DNA from: a virus
DNA: 64,000 bases
Reading direction: 5' to 3' (one strand)
IMG/VR virus record: IMGVR_UViG_3300036800_000041
Location: 1-64,000 of that record
This document shows, in pieces, positions 55,973 to 64,000 of the stretch. Under the pieces are notes generated by a model that worked only from the letters and a program-made list of their open reading frames with translations, did no database searches and had not been told where the DNA came from. The stretch's first letter is position 1. Every line of letters starts with the position of its first letter. Both the position numbers and the translations under genes were made by a program.

Positions 55973-57057
55973 GGGCTTGTCACATTCTGGACACCAGCCT
56001 GCATCGATAACTGGCCGCCATTCTGCTGGAGCTCGCCTAGCTCGGTCCAGTTCGGAACCTCTTGGAATGTGGGAATGATTTGAACAACGCCGTCAGCGCC
56101 TAAGTTGACTGATATGGACTCAAGTTCCATGCGGAGTCGAACGCCGTAAGCCTCGATCGCGAAGCGCGCGCTGGGCACCAACTGGTCAATTGTCACCGGC
56201 GCGTCGGGGTGAAGCAAAGCATTGCTGGGCACGTCAATGTCAGTTTTGATCATGCCGGTTTGCCGTACATATTGCGCGGTCGCCTTCGTCACGTTGGACA
56301 CGCCGAACATGTTGTTCACGGTAACGATCTGTTGGAGATTGACGCCAGCACCTAAATCGATACGCGCCCGTGCCAGATCATCAGGCCCCTTCAGCAGAAT
56401 GTCGTTGTAGGTGTTGGTGCCATCGCGCACGAGCTGAAGTCCGTCCCCGATAAAGTGGTTCTCGCCGAGGCTAGCGATCGGCTCTAGCGGCATGGGTCCA
56501 ATCAGTGGCGTCCCGGCCACTACGGTCCAGCGTAAACCGTAGCTTTCGAATGTCTTGATCGTCTTGTCCATCATCTCGGAATCAGTCGTGACAGTCAGAC
56601 TGTAGAGGTCGCCCCACGGGTCACGGCGCATTACCGGGCGCATGGTCAAACCATGTAGGTCGCAGAGCATTTGCCACATTTCGTTCATCGGAATGCATGG
56701 ATCAACACCGTCCCATGACTTCGTGAGTGGCACTCGCGTACGGCTCAGATAAGCGCCAGGATCAAAGGCATCAATTTCGGTACCGAAACGGTTGCCGATG
56801 AATTTTTGAATCGGTCCGGTCCAGTACAACGACTTGGCGTCAGGTGCCCAGATGCTCATCCAATGTACCCAAGGGTAGATGTCGGGCAATTTACCGTTGC
56901 CGGTCATCATCGGCCCAGCGGTCATCGTCGCTTTACTGACGTCACGCAGTTGGCGCCCCCATTGCAAACTGCTCTGCTGATTGGCAGCGAACTGATACAT
57001 CAGGACACCTTTGACCGAATGCACAGAAATGATTTGACCTGGCTCGATAATCGGCAT
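55969..57057 (-). CDS. Tail hub protein, Gp37-like
   Basis: 362 residues from ATG 57057 (TAATG). Begins MPIIEPGQIISVHSVKGVLMYQF; contains PNWTELGELQQNG at the end and a conserved-looking DNHFIGDGLQLVRDGTNTYNDILLKG-like middle. Resembles the Gp37-like baseplate-hub family of actinophages, and lies two genes after the tape measure as hubs do. Confidence 0.65.
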   Translation of the reverse strand: MPIIEPGQIISVHSVKGVLMYQFAANQQSSLQWGRQLRDVSKATMTAGPMMTGNGKLPDIYPWVHWMSIWAPDAKSLYWTGPIQKFIGNRFGTEIDAFDPGAYLSRTRVPLTKSWDGVDPCIPMNEMWQMLCDLHGLTMRPVMRRDPWGDLYSLTVTTDSEMMDKTIKTFESYGLRWTVVAGTPLIGPMPLEPIASLGENHFIGDGLQLVRDGTNTYNDILLKGPDDLARARIDLGAGVNLQQIVTVNNMFGVSNVTKATAQYVRQTGMIKTDIDVPSNALLHPDAPVTIDQLVPSARFAIEAYGVRLRMELESISVNLGADGVVQIIPTFQEVPNWTELGELQQNGGQLSMQAGVQNVTSP

Positions 57058-58496
57058 TACGCCTCCCGATCGGCCAGTGCAATGTCCACCTCGAAATTGA
57101 CGGCTTCGGGTGCGACAACGACGAACTGCCAGCATTGCGTTCGGTCGATCACCGGCGCTACCCATGGCGCGCCGTTGGGGGTCGACACAATTCCGACTGG
57201 AATGTAGGTGATCCGGCCACGTTTGGCCCAGAACATGCCGCTTACCGCATCAAGGGTGATGGCTGCGTTCGCTGGCAGGCCAGCGATCTGTACGGGGTAT
57301 TGGTCATCACCGCACTCTTCGGAATCATCGCACAGCTTCCAGTATCCTTGAACTGTAAGGGAATTGAACGGGTCAGTATTGGTTATCGTAACCGTGGCAG
57401 CGGTGGTTGTGCATCGTGCAGGATATTCGTTCAATCGTGGTATCGCATAGGTGTACCGATCGATTGCGCACACCGGCAGACATCCGCCACACACCGGCGG
57501 CGGCGTATTGGTCCCGACGTTGACTACTTCGGGCGGGCAGGTATCGCTGAACAAGACCGGCATCGGATCACAACTGGCCGGTTGCACGCACATTGGTGCG
57601 TGCGCCCAGGTGATCGGTTCGATACCGATGGTTTCCCAGGAAACAGTGCCCAGGTCGATGATCGGCAAAAACACATAGGGGTTGAGCACGGTCAATTCGA
57701 AACTGACCCGGTACATGTCAGCTTGTCGGTATGGCCTGCTGCCACTTTGCGATTGAGCGGTGATCGTGGGCGCCGCGGTCATCACTACACCATGCAGATC
57801 ACGTATCAGCGTACCGGGATTGGCTGCCGTGAAATTTGGATGAGCAGTGAAATAGGTCAGTGTTGAGTTGGTGACGTCTTTCGTGCCGCGTAGCTCGCAG
57901 GCCAACCACTGCAGTCCATATTCCAAGCCGGCGTTAGTGCATGCCAGCAGTAGCGCGTCGAAGGTTAGTTTACGGCTGGTGTCACGATTAGGGCCGGCGG
58001 TTGCGCCGCTGCCGATGTTCTCGGTGACGGCTCGGCTGATTGTCAGCGGTCCGAAGCCTTTAGCGTCCATGACCCAAATACCGCCGAACTCCGCGGATTC
58101 GGGCATTCGGGTGTTGTACCAAGGGGCGAGCTCTACTCGATAGATCGTGTCGCCTAGCCACTCTTGTAGACCGGGCCAGCTGTCGTCGTACTGGACCTGC
58201 TTTCGGCATCCACAAAAATCTGACGGCGGCCAGCATGTCGTGACCTCGGCAAGGCCAGGATCGTAGAGTCGACTGCCGTTGCCAGGCGTCGCTAAGCCAT
58301 TTCCCAGATCGACTGAGCTGGACGACAGTAGCGCCAAACCGGGATCGTCAGGATTGATCGTCTGGCTGCAATCGCCTTCACCGGTGAGGTTGAATACGAA
58401 ATCGTCGGTGGGCGTCTCTCGCGCCAAATGCGCAATGACCCGGCTGTTGTTGACGATTTCAGTGCCATTGAGGGCAAAATACCCGCGAAACGGCAT
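57057..58496 (-). CDS. Distal-tail (Dit-like) minor tail protein
   Basis: 479 residues, AGGAGG before the ATG. N-terminal FALNGTEIVNNSRVIAHLA resembles distal-tail proteins that ring the tail tip. A cysteine-rich insertion near residues 95-105 (CWPPSDFCGCRK) and another near 325-345 (CPPEVV... CGGCLPVCAID) may form disulfides or bind metal. It is the first gene after the tape measure. Confidence 0.75.
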   Translation of the reverse strand: MPFRGYFALNGTEIVNNSRVIAHLARETPTDDFVFNLTGEGDCSQTINPDDPGLALLSSSSVDLGNGLATPGNGSRLYDPGLAEVTTCWPPSDFCGCRKQVQYDDSWPGLQEWLGDTIYRVELAPWYNTRMPESAEFGGIWVMDAKGFGPLTISRAVTENIGSGATAGPNRDTSRKLTFDALLLACTNAGLEYGLQWLACELRGTKDVTNSTLTYFTAHPNFTAANPGTLIRDLHGVVMTAAPTITAQSQSGSRPYRQADMYRVSFELTVLNPYVFLPIIDLGTVSWETIGIEPITWAHAPMCVQPASCDPMPVLFSDTCPPEVVNVGTNTPPPVCGGCLPVCAIDRYTYAIPRLNEYPARCTTTAATVTITNTDPFNSLTVQGYWKLCDDSEECGDDQYPVQIAGLPANAAITLDAVSGMFWAKRGRITYIPVGIVSTPNGAPWVAPVIDRTQCWQFVVVAPEAVNFEVDIALADREA

Positions 58497-58503
58497 GGCC
58501 CTC

Positions 58504-61500
58504 CTAGGTTAATAGCTCCAGCAGTCGATTAGCCGCCGCCTGGCCGCCCTCGGCGTTTCCGGTGACGGTAAATGGAGCATGGACCGTGACGTTGGTGCCA
58601 CCGCCCAGCTTGCCGCTCTCCAGCACACTGACCAGTCTCTCGAATGATGCGGTCTGTTGCGGGCTCAACACGCGCTCCGGCGACATGGTAGCTTTCGGGA
58701 GCATACCGGCACCGTTGGCCATGCCGCCGTCATCGAACAGTGCGCCTGGACCGGATCCGGGGCCGAAAGCGACGCCCAGCGCGCCTAATCCCATGATCGG
58801 TAGCAGCAGCCCTGCCAAGGCTCCCGTCAATGAGGCAGTGCTTGGTACTCCGGTGTCCAGCCCGGTGATGGACGATATAGTCCCGGCCGGGGCAAAGATG
58901 GAGTTAAGGCCGGTGCCCGCCGCGTTCTGGAGCAGCCCGGTCGATATAGCATCGCCGATTGCTGGGATAGCTGCACCCCAAAAGTCTTGTCCGACTTGTC
59001 CGGCGATCTGCACTGAGGCATCACCCAACGCAGAGGCCGCCGCGCCCGCGGCGGACCCCGCGCCCGGCGCAATCGCATTCAGTGCACCGCCGCCTGCCGA
59101 CGCCGCGGCATTGATCGCCGCTTGGCCGACCGCTTCAGCAAGAGGGATAGCTACCTTGTCGATGAGATAGGTAATAACACCTTCAAGTACTTGCGTAAGG
59201 ATCAGAACGCGCTGCTGAGTGACTTCCGTCGAACTGGTCATCGATCGGTCGATCAGACCGCTGGTGTCGTCCAGTAGTCGGCCCTGAGCGTCGAATGCTT
59301 TGAAGCTGTCACCGCGGAATTGCCGGAAATTGTCAGTCAGGTTGAGCATCGTGTCACGGACGCTAATCTGAATGCCCATCATCGCCAGTAAGATATTTAT
59401 TAGCACGTCAATGATCGCGCCGATAATCGGTATCTGGCTCAGTCCGAAATAGTCGGCGCCCAGCGTTCCGGTCTGATTCGTGCCAGCGGTACCAGGGTTG
59501 ATCGCGCCACCGGCGGCCATATGCTTTACTCCGTACTTGGCCAGGCCAGCCGTAAATTTGGTCATCCCCGTAAAGCCGCCCATTTTGGACACTTCATCGG
59601 TAGTCATAATCCACTCGCCGGGCATCCCTAGAATCGGCACTGAATCGACACCCGGCATGCCCCCCGCTACGCCGCCACCCTCGGCTGCCACCAACGTATT
59701 GAGACCCTGGAACGTCGCAGCTGTCGCGTTAAACGGCAATGCACTGATGTCGCTGGCGGTACTGCCGCTGCCGCCTGCCTTGCCCACTGCGTTGGCGATA
59801 GGAGGGGCCATTGCAGTGCCCAGCTGTGTACCCATGCTGGCCAATGTCAATGACGGGATCGCGCCCATACCGGCGCTGACGCCGGCCGACAGCAGTGGCT
59901 CCAGAGCAGTTTTGTTCAGCTTGTTACCGACGTCGGTCGTCGCACCGACGATCTGGTCTTTCATGGCGACCAGGTTGGCGTTCAGATCAGCCGACGTGCG
60001 CTGATACAAGCTCGTTGTCGCGGACAGCAAGCGTCCCTCGGCATCGAACGCACCGCCGCCGGTGCCGGCACCGCCCTGTTCAAATGTCGCGCCCGATAAC
60101 CCGGTGGCGCCAGCCCGGCTCAGATCAGGCACATTGATTCCCAGACCGGCCAATACCGCCTGGATAGGCTCGTGCTCGTTGAGTGCCTGCACCGTTCGGA
60201 CCGGCGGCGCGGCAATTCCGGCCGGTGATTCGAAAACGCTCTGAACCGCGCCAGGAACCGCGCCGATGGCGGCGTTGGCGACTCCCGAAGCGACGTTGCC
60301 CGCAGCACCAAGCACTGGGCCAGCGGCGCCGGCGGCAATGTTGGCTATTTGTCCCAGCGCGCCCCCACCACCGAACATGCCAGCGCCCCCGGCACCGGGC
60401 CAGTTCGTCACCATGACCGGCACGACACCGCCGCCGCCACCGAACACGCCGCCGGCACCGAACTGGCCGCCAAAGCCGGGGTAGCCGGCCGTGCCCGGCA
60501 TACCGGGGATTGCGCCTCCCGCTAACGGTGAAGGCATTCCCGGCACCGGCGGTGGTCCGTAGCCTGTACCAGCGACAATGCCGCGTCCCTGCGACGCCTG
60601 ATAAGCATCCGCAGCGGAAACGGAATACTGCCTGCCGCCGCCAGCGGTATCGGAGATATTGAGGGTGCCGTCGGGGTTGTAGCCGGTAACGGCGACGAAG
60701 TGGCCTTCGCCGAAATTCCGGCCCCCAAGCGAACTTCCAGGGGCAATGTTCAGGGTCGACCCCGCGCCGGTGTCAATCGACCTTTTGATGGCGTCGAACA
60801 TGGCTTGCTGGCTGCCGCCAGAGCCTTCCATTGGGACGTACTTGCCCGCCGGGTTGACCTGATTCATACCCGCTGCTTGCGACCCAATGGTGCCGCCTGC
60901 CGCGATGACCTTTTGCAACTGATCTTCGTCCAGGTTGGCGCCGGAGTGAGACAAGATGATCCGAGCCGAGGCGTCGATGCAGTCATTGGCGTACTTCTGC
61001 GCCGCGATAGGGATGGTGGCCAGGTTCAAACCACTGCCGGCAATCGCTGCCGGAGCCGCAGGCATTCCAGGTGGCGGCACAGCGCCCGGTGGCGCTGTTG
61101 GCGGCCAAGGTACCGCCGGCGGCGCGGCTGGAGCAGGTGTCGCGGGTAATGCGCCGGCAGGCCATTTGTTCCATGGCGCAGTAGGTCCACCGGGGGGCAT
61201 CGGGGCTGGAGCGGTCGGAACTGGTGGTTGCGGCAAAGCAAACGGACCGCCCGGTGTCGGACGATCGAACCTGCCGGGAGGAGGCAAGAATGGCAAGCCA
61301 GCCACCGGGGGCGGTGCCGGGAGCGGCACGACAGGGGCGGTGGGCGGCGCAGCCGGAACGGGCGCGGGTGCCGGGCCGCCCGGCCATAGCGCTGGCGCAC
61401 CAGGAGGTGCTTGCACCGGCGGCGGCGTGATCGGCAGCCCCGTTCCCGGTTGAGGGACTAACTGCGGCATCACGGGCAAACCGGGAGTCGCAGCGGGGGC

Positions 61501-64000
61501 GGCGCCGGTCATTCCCGAAATCACGCGCTGCACGTACTCGGGAAATGACGGTTCACCTGGCGCGCCGTGCTGGCCGACAACGCGGGCGATCCATGTCGCC
61601 TGCTCTTGGTCGGTGCCGTTGACCGGAAACGCCCCAGCAACCCCTGATCGGTCCTGCATCTGCTTAAGCAGTGCGTCGACATGTGAGCCGATGTCGGACG
61701 CGCCGCCCAGCTGAGCGTCTTTGAATCCCAGCGTCGGATTACCTGCGGGGTTGTTGCCCTCGGTCTGGGAAAACCCTTGAATCAGCCGGGCCAGCTGCGG
61801 AGGAACATTGCGGGATGCAAGTGCCGCCGCCAGGCTGGAATTGCCTGCGCCGCTGCTGGCGACACCGAATGCCGGCGCCCCGCCGGGCACGAGACCAGGA
61901 ATCCCACCGCCCAGAATGCTCGGATTGTCTTGCAGCAGTTTCGGAATGCCCGCGATGCCGCCGAACGGAAGCAATGTCTGATTCAGCTGTTGCTGTTTCA
62001 GAGCGTTCTTCATCGTGTCACCACGGAAGGTGCCCAGTGCACCGAGTATCGACTGGTTCTCCGGCGTCAGTTGACCGGTGAAGCCCTGGCCACCCAGCGA
62101 TTGCTGAATGTAGCCGGGCAGCTGCTCGTAGCCTTTCGCGCCGCGCGCACCCGTCAGCGCGCTGACGATCGGGCTGTTTTCATCGAGACCCATCGCTCGC
62201 ATTTCGGGGGTCAGAACGCCGGTCTGCGCGAACTGTGTCAGCGGTCCGATGTAGGCAGACGGATCACCGGGACGTCCCAGCGCCGCCAGACCGCCGGGCT
62301 CGCCGACTGCTCCTCTGATCGCCTGCGTGGCGGCTTGCCCTTGCTGCTGGGCATACTCCACCGAAGATGGCCCCATGACGATGTCGGGGTTACCGCCAAG
62401 CGCCTGAATGGCGCCGCGGATCATGGCCTCGGGTTTGTTGATCGGGGCAACCGGCGTGCCGAACGGACCAAGATGCCCTGGTGTCGTGCCCGGCGCGAGC
62501 GTTCCTGTTAACGCGCCACCGGTGGCAATCTGCTGGAGATACATCTGCTGAAGCTGATTGGAGAACTGCATCTGTGTCAGTGGACCGTATGCAGTGCCGC
62601 CCAACAGATTTCGTATATTCTCCAGTAAATTTTCGGTGTCACTCTTCGGTGACATGACACCAGACGGTCCGAAAGGCATATCAGGTTCAGGGCCGGGTCC
62701 GAACTGGCCGCCCGGCACGAAGCTACCCAGGATGCCGCCACCGGCGTAGTTGGTTCGCGGAAGGCCGGAGCGATATTTGCTGTTCAAGTTGTAGAGCCAT
62801 TTCGGCCCGAGTGCCTTCATCGCCTCGGGGATCACGACACCTTCGCCGCCACCGACAGCGATGTTGCCCCCGCCATGGACCGGTAACAGCATGTTGTCGA
62901 CACCGGGACTGTAGCCGGGCAGCATTCCGTTGAAAGATCCGGCGCCGCCTACCATTCCGGCGACACCCGGCGCGCGCGGACCGAGACCCATGGACGTCGC
63001 ATCACGGCCAGTGACGCGGGCCTGCGGGTCGATTGCATCCATGACGAACGGCGCAGCGACGCCGAGCGGTGCGATGACCTTGCCCGCCGCCTCCATGACT
63101 GGTCCGAGTGCCCCTTTGCCTCCGGCTAATGCCGCCGAACCAAACTTCGTCGCGGCTACTGCGGCGTCATCAATGAAATTCGACCCTAAGCCGAGCAGGG
63201 TGCGTAGCGGACTGCCCCCGCTAGTGTCATTGTCGCCGCCTTCGTCGTAATGTCCGATGATGCCGCCGGTGGCTCGGCCGGGGAACAAACCTTGCAGACC
63301 CGGTGGCAGGTCGGTGGCCGGATTTCCGTAAGTCGGCGGTGTCGCCGGAGTGCCGTCGGTCGTCGTCAGTCCCAGGCCGGGGAACAGTTTCGCCAGTTTG
63401 TCATGCAACACGTCAGTTTCATGCTGAGCTGTGTTCAATTGGCTGGTATCAATGGCGATCAAACCGCTAGGCAGTGAATGAACCGCGCCGCCGAGTTCCT
63501 TTATGCGTTCAAGAATGTCTGGTGTTGGGTCAGTCAGCACGACCTCGCCGGTAGGCAGGTCGGTGATAGCGCCTCCCAGACTGTCCAGTGCACTGCCCGC
63601 CGTCTGTGCCTGCTTCATGATCCGATCGAGAAACTGCGGCGCATTGTCTGCGGTGAGGCCGGGAATCGAACTGAACGCGCCGCCCTGCTTTTGCATTTCG
63701 GTGAGCACGGTCTGATAGTTGACGTCGCCGCGCTGCATGCTCGCGTAGGGGGATTTACGTGGATCGAAGCTGCCGCTGGCTCCGTAGACCGTCTGGTCGA
63801 CAAGCTGCTGATTCCACGGCGCGCCGCCAGGGCCGCCGGGTGACACGATTTGGTTCAATGCGCTCTGGTAGTCCTGACCTGTTAATGCACCGGGCACCAG
63901 CGGCTTGGGGCCTTCCGGTCCCTTGAAGGCGTCAAGGATACCTTTCAGTGCCGGGCCAAGCACCGCGCCCGCCGCCGCGCCGAACGCTGCGCCTTCGGGT
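58504..64000 (-). CDS. Tape measure protein (partial, N-terminus outside window)
   Basis: At least 1,831 residues; a GTG at 63963 is internal to a frame that stays open to the window edge. Sets tail length. Numbered from 63963: Gly-rich helical N-terminal part with hydrophobic stretches; a possible wall-active module at about 735-815 (LARLIQGFSQTEGNNPAGNPTLGF); a proline-rich linker at 818-978; a C39-like peptidase domain at about 985-1135 with Cys995 (NDCIDASAR) and His1088 (GHFVAVTGYNPDG); then long Ala/Gly-rich hydrophobic regions to the end (ITYLIDKVAIPLAEAVGQAAINAAASAGG). Murein- or protein-cleaving domains inside tape measures help DNA entry. Confidence 0.85.
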   Translation of the reverse strand, partial: PEGAAFGAAAGAVLGPALKGILDAFKGPEGPKPLVPGALTGQDYQSALNQIVSPGGPGGAPWNQQLVDQTVYGASGSFDPRKSPYASMQRGDVNYQTVLTEMQKQGGAFSSIPGLTADNAPQFLDRIMKQAQTAGSALDSLGGAITDLPTGEVVLTDPTPDILERIKELGGAVHSLPSGLIAIDTSQLNTAQHETDVLHDKLAKLFPGLGLTTTDGTPATPPTYGNPATDLPPGLQGLFPGRATGGIIGHYDEGGDNDTSGGSPLRTLLGLGSNFIDDAAVAATKFGSAALAGGKGALGPVMEAAGKVIAPLGVAAPFVMDAIDPQARVTGRDATSMGLGPRAPGVAGMVGGAGSFNGMLPGYSPGVDNMLLPVHGGGNIAVGGGEGVVIPEAMKALGPKWLYNLNSKYRSGLPRTNYAGGGILGSFVPGGQFGPGPEPDMPFGPSGVMSPKSDTENLLENIRNLLGGTAYGPLTQMQFSNQLQQMYLQQIATGGALTGTLAPGTTPGHLGPFGTPVAPINKPEAMIRGAIQALGGNPDIVMGPSSVEYAQQQGQAATQAIRGAVGEPGGLAALGRPGDPSAYIGPLTQFAQTGVLTPEMRAMGLDENSPIVSALTGARGAKGYEQLPGYIQQSLGGQGFTGQLTPENQSILGALGTFRGDTMKNALKQQQLNQTLLPFGGIAGIPKLLQDNPSILGGGIPGLVPGGAPAFGVASSGAGNSSLAAALASRNVPPQLARLIQGFSQTEGNNPAGNPTLGFKDAQLGGASDIGSHVDALLKQMQDRSGVAGAFPVNGTDQEQATWIARVVGQHGAPGEPSFPEYVQRVISGMTGAAPAATPGLPVMPQLVPQPGTGLPITPPPVQAPPGAPALWPGGPAPAPVPAAPPTAPVVPLPAPPPVAGLPFLPPPGRFDRPTPGGPFALPQPPVPTAPAPMPPGGPTAPWNKWPAGALPATPAPAAPPAVPWPPTAPPGAVPPPGMPAAPAAIAGSGLNLATIPIAAQKYANDCIDASARIILSHSGANLDEDQLQKVIAAGGTIGSQAAGMNQVNPAGKYVPMEGSGGSQQAMFDAIKRSIDTGAGSTLNIAPGSSLGGRNFGEGHFVAVTGYNPDGTLNISDTAGGGRQYSVSAADAYQASQGRGIVAGTGYGPPPVPGMPSPLAGGAIPGMPGTAGYPGFGGQFGAGGVFGGGGGVVPVMVTNWPGAGGAGMFGGGGALGQIANIAAGAAGPVLGAAGNVASGVANAAIGAVPGAVQSVFESPAGIAAPPVRTVQALNEHEPIQAVLAGLGINVPDLSRAGATGLSGATFEQGGAGTGGGAFDAEGRLLSATTSLYQRTSADLNANLVAMKDQIVGATTDVGNKLNKTALEPLLSAGVSAGMGAIPSLTLASMGTQLGTAMAPPIANAVGKAGGSGSTASDISALPFNATAATFQGLNTLVAAEGGGVAGGMPGVDSVPILGMPGEWIMTTDEVSKMGGFTGMTKFTAGLAKYGVKHMAAGGAINPGTAGTNQTGTLGADYFGLSQIPIIGAIIDVLINILLAMMGIQISVRDTMLNLTDNFRQFRGDSFKAFDAQGRLLDDTSGLIDRSMTSSTEVTQQRVLILTQVLEGVITYLIDKVAIPLAEAVGQAAINAAASAGGGALNAIAPGAGSAAGAAASALGDASVQIAGQVGQDFWGAAIPAIGDAISTGLLQNAAGTGLNSIFAPAGTISSITGLDTGVPSTASLTGALAGLLLPIMGLGALGVAFGPGSGPGALFDDGGMANGAGMLPKATMSPERVLSPQQTASFERLVSVLESGKLGGGTNVTVHAPFTVTGNAEGGQAAANRLLELLT

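Noticed and set aside
60700-61453. Plus-strand frames opposite the proline-rich tape-measure linker
   Set aside because: Gly-rich antisense of proline codons is an expected artefact of the biased composition.

Overview
The window reads as most of the genome of a tailed, double-stranded DNA phage (siphovirus) that infects Mycobacterium or a close mycolic-acid-bearing relative. It carries a large terminase, portal, MuF-protease, capsid protein, a tape measure longer than 1,800 residues and many minor tail proteins. The host inference rests on a LysA/LysB lysis pair (LysB cleaves mycolates off arabinogalactan), a secreted PE-PPE-type serine hydrolase, a secreted DUF732-type protein, and several genes whose -10 box lies 6-8 nt before the start codon, which is the signature of mycobacterial leaderless mRNAs. 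No integrase, tRNA gene or CRISPR array was seen.

Layout. 1-20.4 kb: head and packaging genes, mostly on the minus strand and read right to left (small terminase, sedolisin, large terminase, portal, MuF-protease, major capsid protein, head proteins, a membrane protein running off the left edge). Two plus-strand cassettes interrupt them: 9.75-11.0 kb (RuvC-like resolvase and small genes) and 14.7-16.8 kb (small membrane, secreted and very basic proteins). 20.4-26.3 kb: accessory region of small minus-strand genes in short transcription units with their own promoter, operator palindrome, start-associated hairpin and terminator, plus two non-coding, repeat-rich stretches (20.9-21.8 and 24.8-25.2 kb). 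26.4-38.5 kb: plus-strand replication and recombination genes (family A polymerase, primase-helicase, SF2 helicase, Cas4/RecB-like nuclease and companion) ending at a strong terminator. 38.65-41.4 kb: LysB and LysA, minus strand. 41.5-42.8 kb: plus-strand regulatory cassette (XRE-type repressor candidate, zinc-finger protein, AlpA-like HTH protein). 42.8-64 kb: minus-strand tail operon, from the tape measure (running off the right edge) through distal-tail, hub, fibre and collagen-like proteins to a displaced tail-assembly-chaperone-like gene.

Because the head genes run off the left edge and the tail genes enter from the right edge on the same strand, a circularly permuted genome would place the missing connector and major tail genes outside this window and make the structural genes one long leftward block.

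The most unusual content is regulatory: a promoter family with TCGG directly before the -10, a 16-bp operator palindrome in three promoters, at least eight copies of a GGCGGG-loop-CCCGCC hairpin just upstream of starts, an iteron-like repeat array behind one of these promoters, and a near-match to the ParB site parS on a start codon. On the protein side, two sedolisin (S53) peptidases, a tape measure with a C39-like peptidase domain and a proline-rich linker, and many translationally coupled micro-membrane proteins stand out.
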